From contig CP001769.1 of the NCBI GenBank assembly GCA_000024525.1, forward strand, positions 6,295,001 through 6,359,000: a stretch of DNA of 64,000 bases. Direction: 5' to 3'. The stretch is from Spirosoma linguale DSM 74. GTDB taxonomy: Bacteria; Bacteroidota; Bacteroidia; Cytophagales; Spirosomataceae. The notes under the pieces were generated by a model, which saw only the letters and a program-made list of their open reading frames with translations, had not been told where the DNA came from and did not search any database. The number at the start of each line of letters is the position of its first letter. Position 1 is the stretch's first letter. Positions 7,966-16,439 of this stretch are shown piece by piece. Made by a program: the position numbers and the translations under genes.

Positions 7966-10282
7966 TGTAGTTCATATTGCTCCAGTAAAAACCAGATTCA
8001 GAAAGCTGATTGACGGCTCATCATTCATCTCTCATCTTTCAATTTTTGTCCGTCTACTCGTAACGACTTGTCCGGCGTTTGCCCAGATCGGTAGCTGGCA
8101 AACACATGTTAGCTATCAGTCAGGACGCTCGGTGGCGGTGATTGGTACAACCGTGTACGCTGCCACCCAAAACGGTTTTTTCTACTATAATAAAACTACC
8201 GGCGAAACAACCACCCTCGGTAAACAGGATGGTTTGAGCGATGTGGGTATTAGCCGCCTGCTGTATCTACCCGATCAGAAACGGCTACTCATCGCTTACC
8301 AGAACGGTAATATCGACTTTCTGAACCTGACCGGCACCAACGAGCCCGGAACCGTCGATAATGTAAACACCATTGTCACTGCATCGGCGCTCCCTGCCGC
8401 CAGAGGCATTAACCACATTAATCGAATTGGCTCGTCCGCCTATCTAAGTACCGATTTCGGCCTTGTCGTACTGGATTTACAGAAGAATGAAATCCGGGAT
8501 ACCTATTTCAGTCAGCGAGCGGATGGCACCCCGCTGCCTATCTTTCAAACAGCCGTCACAAATGATAGCCTTTATGCCTTAACTGCACCACTACGGGCTA
8601 CCGATATCGGACGTCGGCTTCGGGCGGTGCGTTTCGCGGCCAACGTAAATATTGCAGACCCCGCCAACTGGAGGCCGGTTACCGAACCGGGTCTGCAAAT
8701 CGAGTCCATTGTGAGTAATCAGGGACGATTGTCGGCTACTGTCAACGCACAGGGTGTGTATGAACGCCAGGCGGGTGGATGGGTGCTGGTACAGGCACTC
8801 ACGAACCCACTGATCCGGCAATTTCCGACCGGAAACGGACTGATTTTGGCGACTAATCAGGCGGTAACTCTTTCGGGCTCTGGTTCATTTACCGGCTCTT
8901 TACTAAATAATCCAAGGGAAGCACTGGCCGACGGCAACACGGTATGGGTTGCCGATGCGTCAAGCGGGCTGCTGGCGGGCAATGCCGGTACGTTTCAGCG
9001 AATTGCTCCGGAAGGCCCAACCCGCGATTTGTTTCCTCAACTGTATGCCTACACCCAAACGCTGGTTGCCTTACCTGCCGGTCCCTTAGACGCTACCCCG
9101 CTGGCGGGCAATCAGCCGCCTGTTGATGTACTATCGGTGCCAACTGAACGATGGGCCAGCAATCCGGTCTCCAGCCTGACACGCGGGTTCAACGCAGCCG
9201 CCTACGTAGCGGTCGAGCAAAAACTTTATCTGGGCAGTTTTGGCGGGGGGCTCTGGAGCCGGGCCGACGGGCAGGCCACAACGGTAGTTACTCCTACGGC
9301 GGTTGCCCTCCCTGCTACGATCAGTCCTTTTATCACCAGCCTGGCCACAGATATAGACGGAAACCTATGGCTGACAACCGGGCGAACAACGTCTACCCAA
9401 GCCACGCTGCACGTTCGTCGATCCAGCGGCCAGTTTCAATCATTTCCAGTCGTCAATCAGACAAACATCGTCCAGATTGTACCCGACGACAATGGTTTCC
9501 TGTGGCTTCGCCCTGATTTGGGTGGCGGCTTGCAGGTCTTCGACCCCCAAACGAACCGCATCCGGTTTCTAGGTACCGGCACCGGGCAGGGCGGCTTATT
9601 GACAAATACTGTTCGGGCACTGGTAAAAGACCGGACGGGCGCGATCTGGGTAGGGACCGATCTGGGGCCAACGGTTTTTGATAATCCTGCCGGTGCGTTC
9701 GATGCAGCCATTGACGCCCAGCCGCCTGTAATTAACCGGCGTCGGTTGCTGGCCAATGAACTGATCACGGCCATTGCTGTCGATGGCGGCAACCGAAAGT
9801 GGCTGGGTACCCGAAGCGGTCTATACCAGGTTGCACCCGATGGCTCACAACTGCTCAACACATTCACCGCAGCCAACAGTCCCTTACCGAACAATACGGT
9901 TCAGGCGCTGGCTATCGAGCCTGTCGGCGGCAAGGTATTTATCGAAACCGGAACGGCAGACCAGCCCAACGGCCTGGTTTCTTACCAGGGCACCGCTACT
10001 GAACCCGCTTCGGTGCTCAGTAAGCTGACGATCTTTCCCAACCCCGTCCGCCCGGACTTTACGGGTACCGTTGGCATCAATGGCTTAACGGACAATGTTA
10101 CAGTCAAAATTCTTGACGCTGGCGGTCAACTTGTCTACGAAACCCGGTCGCTGGGGGGGACCGCTACTTGGGGACTTCGCGATTACCGGGGCCGCATGGC
10201 TCAAACGGGCATTTACCTGGTCGTGGTTGTTACCGCCGACGGCTCCGAAGGACTGGCCGGTAAACTGGCTATAGTGCGCTGA
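7955..10282 (+). CDS. porZ: PorZ-like beta-propeller protein with T9SS-type C-terminus
   Basis: Predicted surface protein of 775 residues. After a hydrophobic signal region ending CPAFAQ (about residue 44) it shows repeated propeller blades with two-component-regulator-propeller style motifs ([37 protein letters not shown]). The last 85 residues form a type A-like sorting domain ([11 protein letters not shown] ... GIYLVVVV). This matches PorZ, a component of the type IX secretion attachment complex that acts with PorU/PorV and recognises anionic LPS in Porphyromonas. The start is uncertain: the ATG at 7955 overlaps tdk and gives an unusually long signal n-region, but no better ATG precedes the signal peptide. 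Confidence 0.8.
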   Translation: MMNDVVHIAPVKTRFRKLIDGSSFISHLSIFVRLLVTTCPAFAQIGSWQTHVSYQSGRSVAVIGTTVYAATQNGFFYYNKTTGETTTLGKQDGLSDVGISRLLYLPDQKRLLIAYQNGNIDFLNLTGTNEPGTVDNVNTIVTASALPAARGINHINRIGSSAYLSTDFGLVVLDLQKNEIRDTYFSQRADGTPLPIFQTAVTNDSLYALTAPLRATDIGRRLRAVRFAANVNIADPANWRPVTEPGLQIESIVSNQGRLSATVNAQGVYERQAGGWVLVQALTNPLIRQFPTGNGLILATNQAVTLSGSGSFTGSLLNNPREALADGNTVWVADASSGLLAGNAGTFQRIAPEGPTRDLFPQLYAYTQTLVALPAGPLDATPLAGNQPPVDVLSVPTERWASNPVSSLTRGFNAAAYVAVEQKLYLGSFGGGLWSRADGQATTVVTPTAVALPATISPFITSLATDIDGNLWLTTGRTTSTQATLHVRRSSGQFQSFPVVNQTNIVQIVPDDNGFLWLRPDLGGGLQVFDPQTNRIRFLGTGTGQGGLLTNTVRALVKDRTGAIWVGTDLGPTVFDNPAGAFDAAIDAQPPVINRRRLLANELITAIAVDGGNRKWLGTRSGLYQVAPDGSQLLNTFTAANSPLPNNTVQALAIEPVGGKVFIETGTADQPNGLVSYQGTATEPASVLSKLTIFPNPVRPDFTGTVGINGLTDNVTVKILDAGGQLVYETRSLGGTATWGLRDYRGRMAQTGIYLVVVVTADGSEGLAGKLAIVR

Positions 10283-10299
10283 TAAACCGTCCATCAACC

Positions 10300-12741
10300 T
10301 TATTGCCCCCCGCCTTTACTGTCGTCGTTGCGGATCTTTTTGCTCTGCTTACCACCCGAGCTCATTTGCCCAAACTTGTAGCTCAGCGTTAGCCGCACCG
10401 AGCGATTGACGAACATAGACGTGTTCTGAGCCGTGAAACTGGGCGCAAACTGATCGCCGATTATCCGAACGCTCCGGTTGAACGGGTTATTGACATTCAG
10501 GGTAAGAGTGATTTTCTTGTCCATCAACTCCTTCTTGGCCGACAGGCCGTAATAATACCAGCCCGAATTCCGACTTTGCAGCGATATCCAACCAGACCCA
10601 ACGTAGCCGTTTGCCTGAATCGTAAGGTCTTTCGGTAGTTTGTACGACACATTAGGACTTACGCTCCAGACCCAGCCGTTTGTTCGCTGGTTGAGAGCCA
10701 GGCTGGTCAGGTCTACATAGGTGAGATCGGTGCTAATCGTAGCATTAAGCTGTTTAGTAGGCTGAAGCGTTAGGTTCATATTGGCTCCGTAGCTAGCATT
10801 GCGGCCAATATTTTGAGGTGTCGTCAGCGCAACACCCTGTACATTGACCGTCGAAAGCCACTCGATGGCATTGTTGGTTTGCCGCCAGAACAGGGCCGCA
10901 TTGAACGACGAGCCTTCCTTCCCGAAGGTGCTGTACGACAACTCGGTAGCATGAGTCAGTTCAGGGTTTAGGAACGGGTTGCCGGTCTGAATGTTATTAG
11001 GGTCACTGGAGTTACGGAACGGATTCAGGTACCAGATCAGCGGTCGGGAAATCCGCTGCGTGTAGCTTACTTTAAACGTGTGCTTGTCCCGAAGGGTTTT
11101 TGCCAGCGTAAAACTCGGAATCAGATTCTGATACTGGCTGTTGAACGCGGTCTTCGTCGAGATAAAATCCCCCGATATGGTCGTATGCTCAAGCCGGGCC
11201 CCAGCCGTTAGATTCCATTTACGCTTCGAATCGACTTTCAGCGAGGTGTACCCGGATACTACCCCCTGATCGTACATAAAATCGTTGGAGCGACTCGGAT
11301 CGATCATATAGTCAGCATCCAGACCGGTAGTTGCCTGTTCAACGACAAACTCACTGCCGATACTGCGCTGAATGGCTTTAGCTCCCGCTTCTAACTTGAA
11401 GCTGAGCGTATCCCGTTTGGTACGTGCCGTAAACGGATGCGTGTAATCGGCCTGAAATGTGTATTCGTTGTTACGGCTCAGATTCGTGCTTCGTTCAAGG
11501 TACGTGGGCACTTTCGATTCAATGTTGTTTTGCCGAATGGTGTAATAATAATTGTCCGGCATCCGGGCGTATTGGGTCAGCAGGGAGAACTCCTGCCCCG
11601 GTTTTCGGAATGACTTAGTCCAGCCAAGATTGAATTCGGTATTGCCATACGGATTCCGGAATTGAATATCGCGGTGGTACGCCTGCAACAGCCCGCCCTG
11701 TGCATCGGTCAGGCGGCTGTTAAGGGTACTGTTCATGGGGAAATTACCGCCCCAGGCATTGGCCGAAAAATTAATCCGGTTCGTTGTATCGGGGTCATAA
11801 TCGAGACTCATTTCGCCATAACCGCCAGTACCGGTATTATCACGATACGTACTCTGCCGAAGAACACTGGTGGGTACACCGGCCGAAAGCGACGTGCGGG
11901 TACTGGTATTCTCACCAATGTTGCGGTATTGATACCCGTTGAGTGAAACGGCAAACCCCAGCTTTTTGCCTTTGATGTTCAGATTACCACCCAGCGAACG
12001 GTTCAGATTACCCGCCGTGGCATTGACCGTTCCGTTCGTTCCCTGTACCGCTTTTTTCGTAATAATGTTGATAACCCCCGCCGAGCCTTCCGCATCGTAT
12101 TTGGCGCCGGGACTGGTAATCACTTCTACCGACTTAATACTATTGGCGGGCATCTGTTTCAGCGCATCAGCCAGATTGCGGGCCATAATACTCGACGGCT
12201 TTCCGTTGACCAGCACTTTAATGTTACCACTCCCGCGCATCTTTAGATTACCGTCCAGATCCACCGTCAGCATAGGCACTTTCCGCAGTACATCGGCAGC
12301 CGTTCCACCCGTATTGGACGCGTCTCTCTCGGCGTTGTACACCAGCCGGTCGCCTTTATCTTCCACCAGCGCCTTTTGCCCAACCACATCGACCTGCTTC
12401 AAACTGCGGCTATCCGAAGCCAGACTAATAGGGGGCAAGGCAATAGCAGGCTTTTCGGCCGTGATCGCGATTTTATCAATCGTTCGGGTACGATAGCCGA
12501 CAAAAGAAATAACGAGTTTGTACGTCCCAACAGCTATTTGTTCGATAGAAAAGCTTCCTTTTTCATCCGTTGTTACCCCTTTTATAAGGGTACCATCCGG
12601 GATTTGGAGAGCTACTGTGGCAAACGGAACAGCACCAGCGGTGGTCGAATCGGTAAGTGTACCGCTGATACGGCCCGGGTTTAGTTGAGCAAACGCCAGC
12701 AGGGGCATCAACCAGAAGGCAATCAGGAAAAGGTTTTTCAT
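10300..12741 (-). CDS. TonB-dependent receptor / outer membrane beta-barrel protein
   Basis: Outer-membrane protein of 813 residues. The start is moved to the ATG giving MKNLFLIAFW, a normal signal peptide ending LAFAQ. Then comes a carboxypeptidase-regulatory-like domain (GRISGTLTDSTTAGAVPFAT, about residues 24-105), a TonB plug region (ADVLRKVPML, GSGNIKVLVNGK, SPGAKYDAEGSAGVINIITK) and a C-terminal barrel of the OMP_b-brl_3 type (SYTQRISRPLIWYLNPFRN). Unlike SusC there is no paired SusD gene, so it is more likely a stand-alone receptor. The ligand cannot be inferred. A 455-bp region upstream separates it from the divergent pdhB. Confidence 0.88.
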   Translation of the reverse strand: MKNLFLIAFWLMPLLAFAQLNPGRISGTLTDSTTAGAVPFATVALQIPDGTLIKGVTTDEKGSFSIEQIAVGTYKLVISFVGYRTRTIDKIAITAEKPAIALPPISLASDSRSLKQVDVVGQKALVEDKGDRLVYNAERDASNTGGTAADVLRKVPMLTVDLDGNLKMRGSGNIKVLVNGKPSSIMARNLADALKQMPANSIKSVEVITSPGAKYDAEGSAGVINIITKKAVQGTNGTVNATAGNLNRSLGGNLNIKGKKLGFAVSLNGYQYRNIGENTSTRTSLSAGVPTSVLRQSTYRDNTGTGGYGEMSLDYDPDTTNRINFSANAWGGNFPMNSTLNSRLTDAQGGLLQAYHRDIQFRNPYGNTEFNLGWTKSFRKPGQEFSLLTQYARMPDNYYYTIRQNNIESKVPTYLERSTNLSRNNEYTFQADYTHPFTARTKRDTLSFKLEAGAKAIQRSIGSEFVVEQATTGLDADYMIDPSRSNDFMYDQGVVSGYTSLKVDSKRKWNLTAGARLEHTTISGDFISTKTAFNSQYQNLIPSFTLAKTLRDKHTFKVSYTQRISRPLIWYLNPFRNSSDPNNIQTGNPFLNPELTHATELSYSTFGKEGSSFNAALFWRQTNNAIEWLSTVNVQGVALTTPQNIGRNASYGANMNLTLQPTKQLNATISTDLTYVDLTSLALNQRTNGWVWSVSPNVSYKLPKDLTIQANGYVGSGWISLQSRNSGWYYYGLSAKKELMDKKITLTLNVNNPFNRSVRIIGDQFAPSFTAQNTSMFVNRSVRLTLSYKFGQMSSGGKQSKKIRNDDSKGGGQ

Positions 12742-13196
12742 AACAGAAGGTTGTGGCAATAATCAGTAAATCAGACCATTGGCCGACTTACCGGCTTTTG
12801 TCTGATAGCGTTGACGCAAAGCTATGTGGCTATTAGGCAAGGATATATGTCGTTACGGAAATTTAACATTTCTCTCTGCTGACTGCCTTTTTTGAAGGGA
12901 TGAGAAAACATGTGATTTAGTTGCACCGCGCTAACGACTGCCGGCAAATTTTTTGTAAAGGCGACGAAAGCCTCGTGGTTTCTCATCCGTTTTTACGTTC
13001 AGCGGAAAACGCATTGAACCTAAAAAGCGGGAATATCTGCGGTTGATTTGGGGCCGATGTTTTCAGTGGCGAAAGAAGCCTGAAAAGCGATTTGATGAAT
13101 CAGGGCATTTTGCCTAATTTTGACCGTTTTTCTGCCACCTCGTTCACGTGCCAAACAGGCCCGAATGAGTAACCAAATGCAATCAACGCACTCATT
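12742..13196. other. 455-bp intergenic region between divergent TonB receptor and pdhB
   Basis: No convincing gene. The only open frame (minus strand, 13020-13211) overlaps the pdhB start and has no family features. The right part holds a good promoter for pdhB (13091-13122). The rest should contain the receptor promoter, which I could not place. Confidence 0.6.
13091..13122 (+). promoter_or_regulatory. Bacteroidota-type promoter of pdhB
   Basis: TTTG at 13091-13094 (-33 element), a 20-base spacer, and TAATTTTG at 13115-13122, an exact match to the -7 consensus TAnnTTTG. Predicted transcription start near 13128 leaves about 70 bases of leader before the pdhB ATG at 13197. Confidence 0.65.
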
Positions 13197-14177
13197 ATGA
13201 GAGAAATACAATTCCGTGAAGCCCTGCGGGAGGCAATGACGGAAGAAATGCGCCGGGATCCGAAAGTTTATCTGATGGGCGAAGAAGTCGCTGAATACAA
13301 CGGAGCTTACAAAGTCAGTCAGGGAATGCTGGATGAATTTGGGCCTGAACGGGTTATCGATACCCCCATTGCCGAGCTTGGTTTTGCCGGTATTGGCGTT
13401 GGTTCAGCCATCAATGGGCTACGGCCAATTATCGAGTTCATGACCTTCAACTTCTCGCTCGTGGCGATTGATCAGGTTATCAACTCAGCAGCCAAAGTTA
13501 TGTCGATGTCGGGTGGTCAGTATTCCTGCCCCATCGTGTTCCGCGGCCCAACGGGTAATGCCGGGATGCTGTCGTCGCAGCACTCGCAGAACTTCGAAAA
13601 CTGGTTCGCCAATACATCCGGTCTGAAAGTAGTGGTTCCGTCAAATCCATACGATGCGAAAGGACTGCTTAAGTCGTGTATCCGCGACAACGACCCCGTT
13701 ATTTTTATGGAGTCGGAGTTGATGTATGGCGACAAAGGCCAGGTTCCTGAAGAAGAATACCTGATTCCCATTGGGCAGGCTAATGTTGTTCGGGAAGGAA
13801 ACGACGTTACGATTGTATCGTTCGGTAAGATCATGAAAGTAGCGCTCGCGGCTGCCGATGAACTGGCCAAGAACGGCGTTTCGGCAGAAGTGATCGACTT
13901 GCGTTCGGTTCGTCCAATTGACTACGCAACCATCATCAACTCGGTTAAGAAAACAAACCGGTGTGTTATTGTTGAAGAAGCCTGGCCATTAGCCGCCATT
14001 TCCTCGGAGTTGACATACAACATTCAGCGGAACGCGTTCGATTACCTGGACGCACCCGTTGTTCGGGTCAACAGCATGGACTTGCCGTTGCCTTATGCCC
14101 CTACGCTCATCGAAGCTATTCTGCCGAACGTAAAGCGTACGCTGCAGGCGGTAGAAACGGTGATGTACAAGAAATAG
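13197..14177 (+). CDS. pdhB: Pyruvate dehydrogenase complex E1 component, beta subunit
   Basis: Beta chain of the alpha2beta2 E1 decarboxylase that uses thiamine diphosphate to convert pyruvate and transfer the acetyl group to E2. The 326-residue sequence is typical end to end: REIQFREALREAMTEEMRRD at the N-terminus, the ThDP-contacting EEVAEYNGAYKVSQG, the DTPIAELGFAGIGVG segment, and HSQNFENWFANTSGLKVVVPS. The alpha subunit and E2 are not adjacent, so the complex genes are dispersed. A strong terminator follows. Branched-chain E1 beta is the alternative, but the sequence looks like pyruvate-type. Confidence 0.93.
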   Translation: MREIQFREALREAMTEEMRRDPKVYLMGEEVAEYNGAYKVSQGMLDEFGPERVIDTPIAELGFAGIGVGSAINGLRPIIEFMTFNFSLVAIDQVINSAAKVMSMSGGQYSCPIVFRGPTGNAGMLSSQHSQNFENWFANTSGLKVVVPSNPYDAKGLLKSCIRDNDPVIFMESELMYGDKGQVPEEEYLIPIGQANVVREGNDVTIVSFGKIMKVALAAADELAKNGVSAEVIDLRSVRPIDYATIINSVKKTNRCVIVEEAWPLAAISSELTYNIQRNAFDYLDAPVVRVNSMDLPLPYAPTLIEAILPNVKRTLQAVETVMYKK

Positions 14178-14195
14178 ACTACGCCATGATACTGG

Positions 14196-14238
14196 CAAAT
14201 AAAAAGCGTCGGCCTGTGAGGTCGACGCTTTTTATTTG
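14196..14238. terminator. Rho-independent terminator after pdhB
   Basis: A perfect 16-base stem (CAAATAAAAAGCGTCG at 14196-14211 pairing with 14223-14238) with an A-tract before and a T-tract within the right arm, 19 bases after the pdhB stop. It can act in both directions. Confidence 0.85.
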
Positions 14239-14304
14239 TCCGGTTTTGACAATCCGGTATGACACAGATCAGCCGACGGCTGGTTTTCTGAAACGCCGAA
14301 AAAC

Positions 14305-14337
14305 AAAAATGCCCGGCCGTTTGAGCGTGGCTGGGCA
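14305..14337 (-). terminator. Orphan terminator-like hairpin on the minus strand
   Basis: On the minus strand, TGCCCAGCC (14337-14329) pairs with GGCCGGGCA (14318-14310; one mismatch) and is followed by a T-rich run (TTTTTGTTTTT). No minus-strand gene lies immediately upstream; the next gene (14433) is on the plus strand. It could end a small or antisense RNA starting near 14400. Confidence 0.4.
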
Positions 14338-14432
14338 GATTAAGTTGCGTAGTTGTATGTAAAACCACAATAGGTTTAGAATAGTTTAGGCTTTGAAAAA
14401 TAACCAAATAATTTTTCATATAATTGGTATAT

Positions 14433-14792
14433 ATGAACGATTTTCCTGAAAGCCCCCCGAAAAAGTCAATTCTTAAGCAAAGTGGCCGCATTATTTACGA
14501 GGTCACGATTCAGCACGTTGGCACATTAACAACCTTACGGCAGCGGGAGCCAACGGTCATTTTCTTTTCTAACCTTCGGAAAGCGGTGGATGCCATTACG
14601 GCCGAATTGGCCCTTAATAACTGGCCTCCCAAAGTCAATTATACAGCCGTGTACAGAGGGGTGAAGCAGCGGGAATTTTACAGCTGTGATTTCAACGTAG
14701 CCGGTGCCCGGGTTTTTCGCATCAAAGTTATTCCCCGGGTACTCAACCCAGCTCTACCCCGGCTGGGCATCGATGAGAACCCGGCGAAGTGA
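14433..14792 (+). CDS. Small hypothetical protein
   Basis: Unrecognised 119-residue protein beginning MNDFPESPPKKS. The three codons before this ATG (from a TTG at 14424) are less likely to be used. It is basic and contains a plausible beta/alpha core (IIYEVTIQHVG, AVDAITAELALNN, VYRGVKQREFYSCDF). No signal peptide or membrane segment. It is bounded on the right by a large REP-like inverted repeat, and codon use looks coding (few rare stops in frame, mixed GC third positions). It might be a small adaptor or regulator; nothing in the sequence decides. Confidence 0.5.
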   Translation: MNDFPESPPKKSILKQSGRIIYEVTIQHVGTLTTLRQREPTVIFFSNLRKAVDAITAELALNNWPPKVNYTAVYRGVKQREFYSCDFNVAGARVFRIKVIPRVLNPALPRLGIDENPAK

Positions 14793-14806
14793 ATAGGGAT
14801 TATCCC

Positions 14807-14906
14807 AATTAGGGGTTAGGTTGTACGTACCTACGGGCTTCAGCCCGTAATTTATGCTGCCACTTACGGGCTGAAGCCCGTAGGTACGTACACCTAACCC
14901 CTAATT
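14807..14906. repeat. REP/BIME-like double palindrome (GGGCTTCAGCCC core)
   Basis: Two arms, 14807-14850 and 14864-14906, are reverse complements apart from one extra T. Each arm itself contains the hairpin CTACGGGCTTCAGCCCGTAA, so the element is a pair of inverted REP-like units. It lies between the convergent ends of the hypothetical gene and nadC and could also terminate both. Confidence 0.9.
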
Positions 14907-14920
14907 CAATTAACCATTAA

Positions 14921-15754
14921 CTAATAAGCCTTAAGGCTTAAATCCAAACTTTTGATCTGGTGGGTCAGGGCACCGGACGAGATATAATCGACGCCAGTTT
15001 CGGCGTAGGCACGTAGATTGGTTTCGTCAATGCCACCCGAGGCTTCTGTTACGAAGCGACCGTTGATCAGGCGCACCATATCCCGAATCCCATCGGGCGC
15101 GAAGTTGTCCAGCAGAATAACATCAACCTGCCCAACACGGAGAACCTCCTCCACTTCAGCGCGATTTCGGGTCTCCACTTCGATGCGCAGCTTCCGGCCG
15201 GTTTCGCTCAAATAAGAAACAGCTTTGGTAATGGCCGCTTCGATGCTTCCGGCATAATCGACGTGGTTATCTTTGATAAGAATCATGTCGTAAAGCCCAA
15301 ACCGGTGATTTACGGCTCCCCCGATTTTCGTGGCCATTTTCTCACAAATCCGGAAGTTCGGTGTGGTTTTGCGCGTATCCAGGAGCTTGGCCCGTGTTCC
15401 TTCCAGCAAGTTGACCAGCTCGCGGGTATGCGTAGCGATGCCGCTCATCCGCTGCATGCAGTTCAGGACCAGCCGCTCGGCTGTCAGAATATTCCGAGCA
15501 TTGCCGCCCACGGTCAGCACCACATCGCCGGGGCTGATGCTGGCCCCATCGTGCAGGAGAACGTCTACCACGAAAGTGGGGTCTACTTCGGCAAATACGG
15601 CTTTCGCTACCTCCACGCCCGCCAGGATTCCCGTTTCTTTTACCAATAACCGGGCACGCTTTTGGGCATCGGCCGGAATAGTCGATAACGATGTATGGTC
15701 GCCATCGCCGACATCCTCGGCAAGGGCTAACTGAATAAACTCGTGTAGATTCAT
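14921..15754 (-). CDS. nadC: Nicotinate-nucleotide diphosphorylase (carboxylating)
   Basis: Quinolinate phosphoribosyltransferase of de novo NAD synthesis: quinolinate plus PRPP gives nicotinate mononucleotide and CO2. The 277-residue protein has the family blocks AEDVGDGDHTSLSTIP near the N-terminus, LNCMQRMSGIATHTR, DTRKTTPNFR, the catalytic-lysine region GGAVNHRFGLYDMILIKDNH, and the C-terminal EASGGIDETNLRAYAETGVD. Complete and of standard length. nadA and nadB are not nearby. Confidence 0.96.
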   Translation of the reverse strand: MNLHEFIQLALAEDVGDGDHTSLSTIPADAQKRARLLVKETGILAGVEVAKAVFAEVDPTFVVDVLLHDGASISPGDVVLTVGGNARNILTAERLVLNCMQRMSGIATHTRELVNLLEGTRAKLLDTRKTTPNFRICEKMATKIGGAVNHRFGLYDMILIKDNHVDYAGSIEAAITKAVSYLSETGRKLRIEVETRNRAEVEEVLRVGQVDVILLDNFAPDGIRDMVRLINGRFVTEASGGIDETNLRAYAETGVDYISSGALTHQIKSLDLSLKAY

Positions 15755-15916
15755 AAATGCAAGGTAGCAGATTTTTTTCGACGGGTGGTTCTACTTTAGT
15801 TACGGTCTTCCGCAGTTGCCTCAGCCAGAGCTTAATTTGACGTTTGAAAATCCTGTTTCATAGTACTTGCATTCCATCAAAAATGGTACGAAATTTGTCA
15901 TCCGCTAAGGAATAAT

Positions 15917-16300
15917 ATGAAGCAACCCCGTGTCATACAACGCTTTTCCAGTTTCGTGCTGGCGACCCTGCTGCTGTTTACGGCCGTTTGGGGGCATGGC
16001 AATGTGACACAGGCTAAAGCACCCGTAACGCACAAAGCGGTTGCCGAACAGGCAAAATCGGGAAAAGCTACGGATTCACCATCGTCGGCAACACTGAGTG
16101 CCGCCCAGTTCGAAGCCGTTGTTACCCCCGCCATTCAATTAGGCGAGTCGGGTCAGAGTGCCTTTCTGCTGCCTGCTCCTGCGCTGCTCATTCTGATGCT
16201 GCTGAGCGTTCCGCTGCTTCGTTTTTTTACGTTACCGCATTTCTATTTCTCCTTTTTCAGGCATGTGTTCGGGCATCATATTGCCACGAATGCGCCCTAG
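15917..16300 (+). CDS. Small membrane-associated hypothetical protein
   Basis: A 127-residue protein without a recognised family. It has an N-terminal hydrophobic segment that could be a signal peptide or anchor (residues 12-27, LATLLLFTAVWGHG), a hydrophilic Ala/Ser/Lys-rich middle, and a second hydrophobic stretch near the C-terminus (about 83-105, FLLPAPALLILMLLSVPLL) followed by an aromatic/His-rich tail (HFYFSFFRHVFGHH). It precedes secDF on the same strand by 139 bp. The His-rich end might bind metal; this is speculation. Confidence 0.5.
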   Translation: MKQPRVIQRFSSFVLATLLLFTAVWGHGNVTQAKAPVTHKAVAEQAKSGKATDSPSSATLSAAQFEAVVTPAIQLGESGQSAFLLPAPALLILMLLSVPLLRFFTLPHFYFSFFRHVFGHHIATNAP

Positions 16301-16439
16301 TGTACACAGAACAGGCCGATAACAGTCTATTGGTCTGAACCCGCTGTTCATTTCCCGAAGCTATGCCTCAGTGCTGGCTCCATCTTTTCTTATCCAAGTA
16401 ACTTATAGCCAAATCACGGGCAACAGCCTGTGTAAACCA

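Noticed and set aside
13020..13211. Minus-strand 63-codon frame in the pdhB upstream region
   Set aside because: It overlaps the pdhB start and the promoter and shows no coding features.
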